64,000 bases of DNA from CAZEAB01 sp964552945 (GTDB taxonomy: Archaea > Nanobdellota > Nanobdellia > Woesearchaeales > GW2011-AR9): assembly GCA_964552945.1 (NCBI GenBank), contig CAZKIP010000003.1, forward strand, positions 62,001-126,000, written 5' to 3'. A program made the translations under genes and the position numbers. Positions 18,683-27,871 of the stretch are shown here, piece after piece. The notes beneath the pieces were generated by a model. That model saw only the letters and a program-made list of their open reading frames with translations, did not search any database and was not told where the DNA came from. The stretch's first letter is position 1. Each line of letters begins with the position of its first letter.

Positions 18683-19666
18683 TTAATTAAGAAATCTATT
18701 TTTTTTCAAGCATTGATATGTGGCCCTAGCTATTAGCTGGTTGGCAAGAGAGCTAGGATGAGCATCATTCTCTAATTGCAAATCTTTCTCAGTATAATGA
18801 CCATAAATTTTTCTGGCATCAAATGTTTTTATTTTATTCTTCTCACAATATTGTTTAACTTTAGTTTGGAAATAAGCTTGATTAAGAACTTCTGGGTTAT
18901 TATTTGGCCAGAGGAAAACTAGCAATTTACTTTTATTTTCAATACAAGTTTCTTTAATTTGATCTAAATATTTTTTATTTAACTCCCACAACTCTTCTTT
19001 AGGGATATTTCTATTGATGTATGGTGCCCTAACTCCATTGAATTTTTTTGGTTTTATCTTAAATAAATACCAAAGTAAAAGGCTGACCTTCTTTAATTTT
19101 TGATTAAATTCAAATTCTTTTTTACCTTGCTTAATTTTTGTTGAATTGAGAGGAATTCTTCTGAAATCAAGAAGTTGAACAAGGACTATCTTTGGATTAT
19201 ATTTTATCAAATCCTTAACCATTCTTGCTATTTGAAAAGGACCATAGCCACCCATTCCGGCGTTTATAGTGACAAATTCTTTTGAATCATTCTTAGTCAT
19301 TTTTGAATTATTTTCGTCAAGATCAATCAAATTTTGAATCTGAGAAGGGTATGTTTGTGAATCTTTAAGTCCAATACCTTCAGTGTAAGAACACCCCACA
19401 GAAAGAATAATGTTTTTATCAGAACTAGGAAATTTACTTCTTATTCCCTCTTGATAAGTTTTTACTAGGGGAGTTAGCTCTTTTCCTCTCCTTTCAAGAT
19501 TATACGCGTCCCTACCGGTTTTATTTTTTGGTCTTCTGTAAAAAGGATAATTTGTGATGTCAAAAGACAAATTCTTTTTTGATGAATTATGTAATCGTAA
19601 TAATAGCTCAGCCAAGATAATAATAACTACAGCTAAAATTAAATTTGTTAGAGTTAATATTTCCAT
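18683..19666 (-). CDS. SGNH/GDSL-like hydrolase or acyltransferase
   Basis: A 327-residue protein with one N-terminal membrane span (about residues 5-25) and an SGNH-like domain: ILSVGCSYTEGIGL (Ser block), TINAGMGGYGPFQIARM (Gly/Asn blocks) and ENDAHPSSLANQLIA (His block). It resembles the SGNH gene at 10199-11530 in layout, suggesting two related acyl-modifying enzymes in this glycan region. It converges with the carbamoyltransferase gene and follows a 60-residue ORF on the same strand. Confidence 0.7.
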   Translation of the reverse strand: MEILTLTNLILAVVIIILAELLLRLHNSSKKNLSFDITNYPFYRRPKNKTGRDAYNLERRGKELTPLVKTYQEGIRSKFPSSDKNIILSVGCSYTEGIGLKDSQTYPSQIQNLIDLDENNSKMTKNDSKEFVTINAGMGGYGPFQIARMVKDLIKYNPKIVLVQLLDFRRIPLNSTKIKQGKKEFEFNQKLKKVSLLLWYLFKIKPKKFNGVRAPYINRNIPKEELWELNKKYLDQIKETCIENKSKLLVFLWPNNNPEVLNQAYFQTKVKQYCEKNKIKTFDARKIYGHYTEKDLQLENDAHPSSLANQLIARATYQCLKKNRFLN

Positions 19667-19699
19667 TTTTTAACATGTCTCTTATAGGTCCTATTATTT

Positions 19700-19882
19700 T
19701 CAATCCATGACATATCTAAATTCAGAGATTTTTCCTTCTTTTTTGAAAGATTTGATCATTTTTGATGTTTTTGAAATACCATTAATTAGAACTGAAAAAA
19801 GGAAACTTTTTGGATAAATCTCTTTAATTTCTTTGATTACATCTCTATTTCTGTAACTATCCTCTTTTGGAACATTTACCAT
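19700..19882 (-). CDS. Orphan 60-residue ORF, unknown or gene remnant
   Basis: A short basic protein beginning MVNVPKEDSYRNRDVIKEI, with no domain I recognise. A TATA-like box (plus-strand 19901-19912) is centred about 25 nt upstream of its ATG, so it may be a genuinely transcribed leaderless gene. It could also be the surviving 5-prime end of a longer lost gene. Confidence 0.35.
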   Translation of the reverse strand: MVNVPKEDSYRNRDVIKEIKEIYPKSFLFSVLINGISKTSKMIKSFKKEGKISEFRYVMD

Positions 19883-19900
19883 GTAGCTTTTCTCGTAGGT

Positions 19901-19912
19901 GGTTTTAAAAAC
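19901..19912 (-). promoter_or_regulatory. TATA-like box upstream of the 60-residue ORF and SGNH gene
   Basis: The minus strand reads GTTTTTAAAACC, centred 25 nt before the ATG at 19882. It may drive both the small ORF and the downstream SGNH gene. Confidence 0.4.
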
Positions 19913-20000
19913 ATTATGGAAGAGTTATTTTCATCACCACTCTATCAAAACAAAAAGATTATTCCACAACCTTCTTAAAGCAAAATTCAAACATCTTAAC

Positions 20001-20939
20001 ATGGCAAGGATTTTAGTAACGGGCGGTTCCGGTTTTATTGGGAAGGAAATAGTTTACCAGTTGTTGAATAGGGGGCATGAAATCAACATTTTAGATCTTT
20101 ATTGGAAGGATGAACTTGCCAATGTAACGTATTTTAAAGGATCTGTTGCAGACAAGATTATTGTTTCTAAAGCAGTTGCAGGGTGCGACTATGTAGTTCA
20201 TTTGGCAGCAATTTTAGGTGTAGCAAATAGTACTCGGAATCCTTTGGAATGCTTGGATGTTAACATCAATGGAACACGTAATGTTTTAGAGTGTTCTGTT
20301 ATTCATAAAGTAAAGAAAGTAGTTTTTTCATCTTCTTCAGAAGTTTATGGGGAACCACTTAGTAATCCAATTAGTGAAGATACGGTTAGGCAACCTAAAT
20401 CTGAATATGGGGTTAGTAAAGTAGTGGGAGAAGAATATGTGAAGGCTTTTTGTAAGGAGCATGGCTTAAATTATGGAATGGTTCGCTTCTTTAATGTTTA
20501 TGGTCCTGAACAGTTAAGCAGATTTGTAGTTCCTATTTTTATTGACAAAGCTCTTTCAAATCAACCCGTTAAGGTTTATGGGGAAGGTAATCAGGTTAGA
20601 TCTTTTTGTTATGTTGAAGATTCTGCAAGAGGTTTAATTGAAGTTTTATTTAATCAAGAAGCTAATCAGCAAGTCTTTAACATCGGTAATAGTTCTAATG
20701 AGATTTCAATGTTGGAACTAGCAAAACTAGTTTTAAGAATTGCTGGAAAAAGTGAGGAGCCAGTATGTATTCCAATAGAAGATTCTGATCGTACCAGAGA
20801 GAGAGAGATTTTTAGACGAATCCCTGATACTTCTAAGGCAGCAAGAGTAATAAATTTTGAAGCAAAGATTGGTTTAGAAGAAGGAATTAAAAGAGTTATT
20901 GATTACAAATTGAATGTTTTAAGAAAAGATAGATTTTAA
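20001..20939 (+). CDS. NAD-dependent epimerase/dehydratase (extended SDR)
   Basis: A 312-residue nucleotide-sugar SDR. ILVTGGSGFIGKEI is the NAD-binding glycine motif, SSSSEVYGEP leads to the catalytic YGVSK (Tyr-x-x-x-Lys), and RFFNVYGPEQ is the substrate-side motif. The start at 20001 directly precedes the Rossmann strand; the frame extends upstream to 19899 but adds unrelated residues. A CTTCTTAAAG box at 19971-19980 lies about 25 nt upstream. It probably epimerises or dehydrates a UDP- or GDP-sugar. Confidence 0.88.
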   Translation: MARILVTGGSGFIGKEIVYQLLNRGHEINILDLYWKDELANVTYFKGSVADKIIVSKAVAGCDYVVHLAAILGVANSTRNPLECLDVNINGTRNVLECSVIHKVKKVVFSSSSEVYGEPLSNPISEDTVRQPKSEYGVSKVVGEEYVKAFCKEHGLNYGMVRFFNVYGPEQLSRFVVPIFIDKALSNQPVKVYGEGNQVRSFCYVEDSARGLIEVLFNQEANQQVFNIGNSSNEISMLELAKLVLRIAGKSEEPVCIPIEDSDRTREREIFRRIPDTSKAARVINFEAKIGLEEGIKRVIDYKLNVLRKDRF

Positions 20940-20982
20940 CACCAATTATAATTCCAATTTAACCTAGATTTTATTAAATATT

Positions 20983-22245
20983 CTAACAACCAATTCCTTT
21001 ATAGTTAATCCTTAATTGGTTTAATTTTTCTCTATCAAGGCAATTTCTACCATCGACAATTACTTTCATCTTCTTTAATTTTTCTAGTTCGATTTCTTTA
21101 ATTTCGCTATGGTCAGTGGCTATAACAAGAAAATCCACTTTCTCCAATAATTCAGAAAGACTATTCACATCACTTTTTTCACTTAAATAAGGATCATATG
21201 TTAACAAATTGGCTCCCTTTTCCAGCAAGAGGGATTTTATTTCAAAAGCTGGACTTTCTCTAATATCATCAATATTCTTTTTGTAAGCCAATCCATATAA
21301 ACCAATTTTTGAACCAAATATGCTACTACCCAACTTATTCAATTCTTCAGTTAGAAGTGAAATAGTATAGGAGGGCATTCCTTCGTTTATTTTTCTTGCT
21401 AATTCAAGAAAGCGATGTTCAAATTTGAACTCTTTAGCACCTTCAATTAGATAATAAGGATCAATAGGGATACAATGTCCTCCAACTCCACAACCAGGAT
21501 AGTGTGGCATAAAGGCAAAAGGTTTTGTCGAAGCCCCTTTAATGACTTCCATGATGTCTATACCTGCTTTATCAAAAGATTTAGCCATCTCGTTCATAAA
21601 AGCGATGTTGATGTCCCTAAAAGTATTTTCCATAACTTTGGTGGCTTCAGCTTCTTTTGTTCCTTTTAGGATAGTTATTTCAGCGTCAATTATGGAGGAA
21701 TAGAATGCTTTAGCTTTCTCAGCTCCCTCTTTAGATAATGCTCCTAAAGAACGGGGTATTTTTTCAAGAGGCCATTTTTTATTTCCTGGATCAATTCTTT
21801 CAGGGCAATGTGCCAAATAGAATCTTTTTCCAGATTTTTGTAAAATTACTTTAACCGTTTTTTCAGTTGTTCCAGGATGAACTGTTGACTCAAGAATAAC
21901 CAATTGTTCTTCTTTAAGATTTCTTGAAACCATTTCTGATGCAGATTCAACAAATGCTAAATTAGGATGAAATTTGTTATCAATTGGTGTTGGAACGCAA
22001 ATTATTGTTACATCTGCCTCTTGTAGTTCTGCTGAACCATCGTTTGTAACTTTTAGAATGCCTTGTAATTCTTTAATTTCATTTATTAGAAAACCATCTT
22101 GAATTGGACTTATCCCAGAATTAATCTTTCCAATAAGTTCTGAGTTAATATCTATTCCAGTAACATCGTGCCCTTTTCTAGTACATAAACAAGCAAGAGG
22201 TAAACCTACATAACCCAATCCTATGATACAAACTTTTTTTCTCAT
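20983..22245 (-). CDS. UDP-sugar 6-dehydrogenase (WecC/UDP-ManNAc dehydrogenase-like)
   Basis: A 420-residue, full-length nucleotide-sugar dehydrogenase. VCIIGLGYVGLPLAC is the NAD site, HCPERIDPGN is diagnostic of the WecC/WbpA branch, and GCGVGGHCIPIDPYYL carries the catalytic Cys. YKKNIDDIRESPA begins the C-terminal domain. It oxidises C6 of a UDP-(acetamido)sugar to the uronic acid with two NAD+. Its start abuts the stop of the PfkB-SIS gene, indicating an operon. Confidence 0.9.
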   Translation of the reverse strand: MRKKVCIIGLGYVGLPLACLCTRKGHDVTGIDINSELIGKINSGISPIQDGFLINEIKELQGILKVTNDGSAELQEADVTIICVPTPIDNKFHPNLAFVESASEMVSRNLKEEQLVILESTVHPGTTEKTVKVILQKSGKRFYLAHCPERIDPGNKKWPLEKIPRSLGALSKEGAEKAKAFYSSIIDAEITILKGTKEAEATKVMENTFRDINIAFMNEMAKSFDKAGIDIMEVIKGASTKPFAFMPHYPGCGVGGHCIPIDPYYLIEGAKEFKFEHRFLELARKINEGMPSYTISLLTEELNKLGSSIFGSKIGLYGLAYKKNIDDIRESPAFEIKSLLLEKGANLLTYDPYLSEKSDVNSLSELLEKVDFLVIATDHSEIKEIELEKLKKMKVIVDGRNCLDREKLNQLRINYKGIGC

Positions 22246-23882
22246 TAAGAAACCCTTTTTGAATATTCTTCACCAACATTCGTATTGTTTAATTCTTTTG
22301 TTAATATTCTCTTAATACAATGAGTTATGATGATGTTGTGGACATCTTCAGAGATTTCCATGTCATCCACTTCTGCATGAACTGTGATGTCTGCAATCTC
22401 TTTTATTTTTCCGCCTTTGTAGCCACTAACAGCTAAAGTGGTTACCCCTCTTTGTTTTGCATATTCCATTGCCTTAACAATATTAACCGAGTTACCACTT
22501 CCAGATATTCCAATAACCAAATCTTTCTCTTGTAAGAAATTTTTCAATTGTTCAACAAAAATATCATCGTAAGAGATGTCATTTGCAATGGACATTAAAG
22601 TAGGAATGTTATCATTTAAGCATATAACTTTGAATCTTTTATCCAATCCATAAGAAACTCCTTTAACCAAATCCCCACAAAAGTGAGAAGCGGTAGCTCC
22701 ACTGCCACCATTACCAAAAATGTAGATTGTTCCTTCATTATGGTAAGTTTTCATAAGAAGTTTAGCAAAATCAACCACATGGGTTTTGTTTAGGTTGTTG
22801 AGAGTTTTACTGACACCATCAAAATAATCAGAAATATCTTCCTCTTCAACGGTCTTATAAATTTTCTTAATAAATTTCAAAAGCATTTCAGTAGTTACAC
22901 TTTCTTTATTTCCCATGATATTTACAGCAATACCACCAACACAATTTGCAATGAAGGGAATTAATTCTCTATCTGCACCAATTGAGGCTAGTAAAGAAGT
23001 TACGGAAAAAGCAGCGTCTCCTGCTCCTACTACATCGGTTGTCTTGGATACGAAAGCGGGAGAATTGATTATTGATCCATTGTTAAAATAAGAAGTTCCT
23101 CTTCTTCCTAAAGTAACAAGGAAATTTTTGAATTGTTTTTGTTGATGTAATTTATTTATCAGGAATTCGTAATCTGTAGATTTTTCTCCTAGAGCTAGTT
23201 TAAGTTCTATCCCATCCATTGTTAAGAAAGAAGGGGAATTGTATCTAGTAATGTAATTAAAACCTATATTTGCACTATTTGTTTGAACGTTAACTGATAA
23301 AAATTTGGAATGTTCTTCAAGAGTTTTTACAATTTGAGCATTAATGAATCCGTGTCCAAAATCACCAACAAGAACAACATCATATTTTGGTAATTCTTGT
23401 TGAAGAAAGTGATTTAATTTTTCTTCCAATTCTTTACTTATTGGTTTATCATTAATATGTTCAATTTTGAATAATTTTTCGTTTCTTGATATATTTAGAA
23501 ATCTTCTTTTTACAGTTGTTGGAGATTCATTTTTTATAAAAAAATGAGGGACTACATTATTGTTCAAATTGTTGGCAATAAATTCTTTATAATTATTCTG
23601 ATCTCCTATTAAAGTTACCAGATTTACACTTTCTACAAAGTTACTTACGTGGTTGGCAATTGCAAGAATTCCTCCAGCATACTTTTCATCTCTGATATGA
23701 TTAACAGAAAGAATGGGGTCTTTCATAGCTCTTCCTTTAGGGTCTACAAAACAATATTCATCAATAATTGTGTCTCCAATAATTAGAACTTTTTTTCCTT
23801 TGAAAGCATTTAAATGCTCCTTAATCTCTTCTAGAGTAAACTTCTCTTTTATTCTTTTGATATGTTTTTTTAACTCACTCAT
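22245..23882 (-). CDS. Fusion: PfkB/HldE-type kinase + SIS (GmhA-like) isomerase
   Basis: A protein of 545 residues. Residues about 25-345 are a ribokinase-family kinase like the HldE/RfaE kinase domain: VLIIGDTIIDEYCF, YAGGILAIANHV, VTLGRRG and the catalytic TDVVGAGDAAF at about 282-292. Residues about 375-530 are a SIS domain with IFGNGGSGATASHFCGDL, GISGSGNSVNIV and SEDVHNIIITH, like GmhA sedoheptulose-7-phosphate isomerase. These are two of the four NDP-heptose activities; the other two are fused at 35339-36406. The start at 23882 avoids an upstream GTG that adds five residues. Confidence 0.88.
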   Translation of the reverse strand: MSELKKHIKRIKEKFTLEEIKEHLNAFKGKKVLIIGDTIIDEYCFVDPKGRAMKDPILSVNHIRDEKYAGGILAIANHVSNFVESVNLVTLIGDQNNYKEFIANNLNNNVVPHFFIKNESPTTVKRRFLNISRNEKLFKIEHINDKPISKELEEKLNHFLQQELPKYDVVLVGDFGHGFINAQIVKTLEEHSKFLSVNVQTNSANIGFNYITRYNSPSFLTMDGIELKLALGEKSTDYEFLINKLHQQKQFKNFLVTLGRRGTSYFNNGSIINSPAFVSKTTDVVGAGDAAFSVTSLLASIGADRELIPFIANCVGGIAVNIMGNKESVTTEMLLKFIKKIYKTVEEEDISDYFDGVSKTLNNLNKTHVVDFAKLLMKTYHNEGTIYIFGNGGSGATASHFCGDLVKGVSYGLDKRFKVICLNDNIPTLMSIANDISYDDIFVEQLKNFLQEKDLVIGISGSGNSVNIVKAMEYAKQRGVTTLAVSGYKGGKIKEIADITVHAEVDDMEISEDVHNIIITHCIKRILTKELNNTNVGEEYSKRVS

Positions 23883-23994
23883 TTTTAAACAAAGCACGAC
23901 TTTTTTTGCACCTTTTAACCTCTTTTTTAATAAATTATTTTTGAATTAGTCCTATTTAAATGTAATGTAACACTATTTTGTATCATACTTTTTT

Positions 23995-25209
23995 TTAGTT
24001 GAAAAGAGATTCATTATCACGTAAAAACTGAGCGCCAATTCTGGAGGGGAAGTTGTAATAACGACTTTTAGGGCCTATAAGAGATTTAAACTTTTTTTGT
24101 AATTCTTTGTCTTTTTCAGTCGTAAACCAGGTTCCATCAATACGTTCATTCATTTCATTAACTAATGCTAGTATTTCTTCTGGAGTATTTTCTATTAACT
24201 CTATTTTAGCGTCTCTATATTTTTTTGCACTATTGTAATCTATTATTTCTGAATTAAAAATCTCTTTGAAACTCAACAATCGCTTTTTATCTAGTGACCA
24301 AAGTTTTTTTGGTATAAACAAATCGTGACTTTGTTGAGGGAAGGAATTGTAGGGAATCATGTTTACTATTGCTGCAGGAATATTAAATATCTTTGCGGTA
24401 TCAAATATCCCCGAATTACTTCCTACAAAGAATTTACATTTTGAAATCAAATAAATGTCTCCAAAATCACCTCTAAACTTATTAGCATAATCAATTATTT
24501 TTTTATTGGAATTATTTTCAAGAGGAACATCAACTTTTGCTCCCATCCTTATTGAGAATCCTTCTTTTTCTGTTACATATTCCATCGCTTTAAATTGATT
24601 TTGAATTTTGCAATTCCTGTATCCGTGATAGCTATCTCCTTTTTTCCACATTTTATCTAAATAGGTAGAATCTCTTGCATGAAAACATACAAACCATTTG
24701 TCTACTTTCATCCAATCTAACATTTTCTGACCATTGACTTCTTCTTTAGAATTAAAGTGAAAGCTCCTTTCTCCATTGTCCCATTCGTAATATTCTGTTA
24801 TGTTGTACGGCAATTCGTTAAATAAACCACATTTACTTAAAATGGAACTATTTGATAATTTTTTTAGAAAATGTCTGACAAGATTTGTTTGTGGTATTTG
24901 AATAGTTTTTATTTTCCTTTTAATCATTCTTAATAGTTGTTTATTGGCAACTTCTTTAGTTGAGATGCCATAATGTTTTAGCTCCTTTTGTTTTTGACTC
25001 TTTTCAGGATTGATTTTTTTACCAGTTCTATTGTCAAGATTTAATTTTTGTCTTCTTAGAAACAATTCATTATTTCTTGCTAAATGTCCCAATCGACTAT
25101 TCCTCATTCTCCAAAACTTAATTTTAAAAGGATATCTTAGAATAAATAAAGGAACTAAAAGAATGATTGATGACAAATTAACAACTAAATTAATTATTTT
25201 TTTTCTCAT
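23995..25209 (-). CDS. TIGR04372-type putative glycosyltransferase
   Basis: A 404-residue protein with an N-terminal hydrophobic anchor (about residues 8-26). Its central and C-terminal motifs are those of the TIGR04372 putative glycosyltransferase family: WFVCFHARDSTYLD, GYRNC, EGFSIRMGAKVDVPL, FGDIYLISKCKFFVGSNSG. Such proteins occur in bacterial O-antigen loci with heptose-like genes, and that association is seen here. The acceptor and donor are unknown. Confidence 0.75.
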   Translation of the reverse strand: MRKKIINLVVNLSSIILLVPLFILRYPFKIKFWRMRNSRLGHLARNNELFLRRQKLNLDNRTGKKINPEKSQKQKELKHYGISTKEVANKQLLRMIKRKIKTIQIPQTNLVRHFLKKLSNSSILSKCGLFNELPYNITEYYEWDNGERSFHFNSKEEVNGQKMLDWMKVDKWFVCFHARDSTYLDKMWKKGDSYHGYRNCKIQNQFKAMEYVTEKEGFSIRMGAKVDVPLENNSNKKIIDYANKFRGDFGDIYLISKCKFFVGSNSGIFDTAKIFNIPAAIVNMIPYNSFPQQSHDLFIPKKLWSLDKKRLLSFKEIFNSEIIDYNSAKKYRDAKIELIENTPEEILALVNEMNERIDGTWFTTEKDKELQKKFKSLIGPKSRYYNFPSRIGAQFLRDNESLFN

Positions 25210-25250
25210 TTTTATACCAATAATTAAAAGTTAATAAATAAAAGAAAGGA

Positions 25251-27824
25251 TTATTTTTTTATTAATAATAAAATTCCATTTCCAATAGGAATCATTGTTT
25301 TATGGTAATTGTCGTTCACAGAAGCTTTTTCTAAGACACTTTTTACTCCTTTACCTTTCTCTGTTGTTGGAGGGTTGTTAAGAACATCTCCATTGAAAAA
25401 TGCATCGTCAACAACAATCATTCCTCTTGATTCTAGAAGAGGATCTACCATTTCAAAATAATCACCATATCTTTCCTTATTACCATCAATGTAAACAAAA
25501 TCAAATTTTTCTCCATGAAGGTTTTTGATTTCTTTAGCTGCATCTCCACAAATGGATCTTATTTTGTTCTCAAAATTGTTTTTTCTAAAATTACTTCTAG
25601 CAATTTCAGCGAAGTGGTCAAATTTTTCGATTGTGGTTACTTTCCCATCTTCAGGAAGAGCATTTGCAAAATACATCGTTCCAGAACCAACAAAGGTTCC
25701 AATCTCAAGAATATTTTTACAACCTCTTAGCATGATTAGGCTTTGTAAGAAATTAAGTTGCATAGGGGATGAACCCATTACTTCAATAGGAAACATCGGT
25801 GTTTGTTCAAGTTCAAACTTTTTTAGATCTTTCTCAAATGAAGTTGTTTTAGCGATTAATTCGTACAATTTTGCAGGGAGTTCATTTTTGTTCCCTTGAA
25901 ATAATCTTGAACCCTCTTCTTGTAAAGGAGAAATTCTATCGGCAAAAGTCATCTCTTTACTTTCTTTAGATTCATCTTTCATTTGAGAATGATTTTCAAC
26001 AGAACCAGTTAGTTTATTATCAATATTTATCATTGCTCTTATCACTAAACCTTCTTTAAGATCTTCAATTGCTTGATTAATATTTTCAAAAGAATATTTT
26101 TTACTAATTAGTCTTTCTAATTCTAATCTTCCTGCAAGATATTCTTGAGCATAATAAGGGATGTCTATGTCTGGTTTAGTCGCCCCTCCCCAAGTTCCTA
26201 TAATTCTTTTACCTTTAATGAGTTCAAATGGAATTACTGAGACTCTTTCACCTTCTTTGGCATTTCCAGCAATAACTGCTATCCCTGAATTTTTTATTAC
26301 GTCAAAAGCAGTTTCACTAACTTTGGGAATACCAATACAATCAACGGCATAATCTACCCATTCACCATTTGTAATTTCTTTTATTTTTTCAACAACATCT
26401 TCTTTTAAGGAATTTATTGTGTGGGTTGCTCCATTTTCTTTTGCAAATTCTAGCTTTTTGTCATTAATATCCACAGCAATTATTGTTGACAATTTTGCTG
26501 AAGAAGCTCCAAATAAAACGGTAGAACCAATTCCACCAGATCCAAAAATGGCGATGGTTTCTCTTTCTTTAGCTTCCAATTCGTTTTTTATAATTCCTAA
26601 ACCTGTTGGGACAACGCAACCCAGTAAGGCAGCAATATCTGGAGGTACTTCTTCAGGAATTTTTACAACTCTATTTTCTGAAACAACGGAGTATTCATTG
26701 AATGCTGTAATTGGTCCAGAATTAATCTTTACATTATCTGAGGTTCTGATATATTCACAATTTTGTTCATGGATTCCGTCTCCTTTAATCCAAGTTAGGA
26801 CAACATAGTCTCCTTTCTTTACTTTAGTAACTCCTTTTCCTACTTCTTCTACAAAAGCAGAAGCCTCGTGGCCAAGAGTATGTGGAAGGTATTTGTCAGG
26901 ACCTTTGTGGGCACTTATTTCATTCAATTGAGCTCTGCATAGACCCGCAGAAATAACTTTAACTAGAACTTGTCCATCTTTAAGTTCCGGAAGTTGTAGT
27001 TCTTGCATTTGAAGAGGTTTAGCTGTTTCTACGAGAACTGCAGACTTCATAGTTTTTCTATTATTTTCTGTTGTAACAATAATCTCTTCTTCTTTTCTTA
27101 TTTCACTATTATTTATTTCATTATTCACTTCTTTTGCTCCTTCGACTTTTCCTTCAATCTCTGGTATGAACCAATAATAGTCTCCTGTAAATCCAATCTC
27201 TGCAAACAATTTTTTCCAATCATCGGTATGCATGAAAGTTTCAGCTGTGAGATTCCATCCTCGCATCATTTCTTCTTCTAAATCGTTTCGCCATCCATCA
27301 ACTACAATAAATGAATTTTTTCCCACTCTTTCAATTTCTCTCAAAGCTTTTTTACACTCTTCTAACTTTAAGTTATGGACTGTATTTATGGAAATAACCA
27401 AGTCAAATTCTTTATCTCTAAATTGGCTTAAATCTTTTGCATTTCCTACACTAACATATGGTTTTACTTCTTCCATTGAATTTTCAATAGCATAATTAGA
27501 GATGTCAATTCCTCTTATCGTTAAACCTGGAAGAGCCTTTTTTAAATCTAAAAGCATGAAACCTTTTCCAGAGCCGACATCAAGTACTTTACTTTCATTG
27601 GTAAGTCCGTAGTGGGAGATGAAATCTTTCACAACATCTGTCCAGAATCTTGGATTATAATAGTAACCACCATAGCCATGTTTTCTTTCTCCATCAAAAA
27701 AATCTTTTTCAAATAGTTTTGCGATAGCAATATCTTCAGCGGTACGTTGAGCAGCACGCTCGTTAACATTTCTTTTAGTTTTTGGGTATTTATCCATTAA
27801 ATTTATTTCTGCCAACTTTTTCAC
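25251..27824 (-). CDS. Triple fusion: methyltransferase + zinc-type alcohol dehydrogenase + O-methyltransferase
   Basis: An 857-residue protein with three complete enzymes. Residues 1-225 are a class I methyltransferase (VLDVGSGKGFMLLDLK at 80-95). Residues 259-605 are a medium-chain alcohol dehydrogenase (catalytic-zinc motif LGHEASAFVEEVG at 318-329; NAD site AIFGSGGIGS at 425-434). The structural-zinc cysteine cluster of that domain is not visible. Residues 623-857 are an O-methyltransferase-like domain (ILEIGTFVGSGTMYFA at 705-720, VYIDGNKERYGDYF). Lysine/glutamate/asparagine-rich linkers separate them. The set suggests oxidation or reduction of a sugar alcohol coupled to two methylations. 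Confidence 0.85.
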   Translation of the reverse strand: MKKLAEINLMDKYPKTKRNVNERAAQRTAEDIAIAKLFEKDFFDGERKHGYGGYYYNPRFWTDVVKDFISHYGLTNESKVLDVGSGKGFMLLDLKKALPGLTIRGIDISNYAIENSMEEVKPYVSVGNAKDLSQFRDKEFDLVISINTVHNLKLEECKKALREIERVGKNSFIVVDGWRNDLEEEMMRGWNLTAETFMHTDDWKKLFAEIGFTGDYYWFIPEIEGKVEGAKEVNNEINNSEIRKEEEIIVTTENNRKTMKSAVLVETAKPLQMQELQLPELKDGQVLVKVISAGLCRAQLNEISAHKGPDKYLPHTLGHEASAFVEEVGKGVTKVKKGDYVVLTWIKGDGIHEQNCEYIRTSDNVKINSGPITAFNEYSVVSENRVVKIPEEVPPDIAALLGCVVPTGLGIIKNELEAKERETIAIFGSGGIGSTVLFGASSAKLSTIIAVDINDKKLEFAKENGATHTINSLKEDVVEKIKEITNGEWVDYAVDCIGIPKVSETAFDVIKNSGIAVIAGNAKEGERVSVIPFELIKGKRIIGTWGGATKPDIDIPYYAQEYLAGRLELERLISKKYSFENINQAIEDLKEGLVIRAMINIDNKLTGSVENHSQMKDESKESKEMTFADRISPLQEEGSRLFQGNKNELPAKLYELIAKTTSFEKDLKKFELEQTPMFPIEVMGSSPMQLNFLQSLIMLRGCKNILEIGTFVGSGTMYFANALPEDGKVTTIEKFDHFAEIARSNFRKNNFENKIRSICGDAAKEIKNLHGEKFDFVYIDGNKERYGDYFEMVDPLLESRGMIVVDDAFFNGDVLNNPPTTEKGKGVKSVLEKASVNDNYHKTMIPIGNGILLLIKK

Positions 27825-27871
27825 CTTTGTATAATTTTGATCAATCTATTTTGACCTTGATTTTAGCCAAA

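Noticed and set aside
25515..27495. Several open frames of 70-130 codons on the strand opposite the triple fusion gene
   Set aside because: They are antisense shadows of a clearly coding gene, with no domain and no ribosome-binding site.
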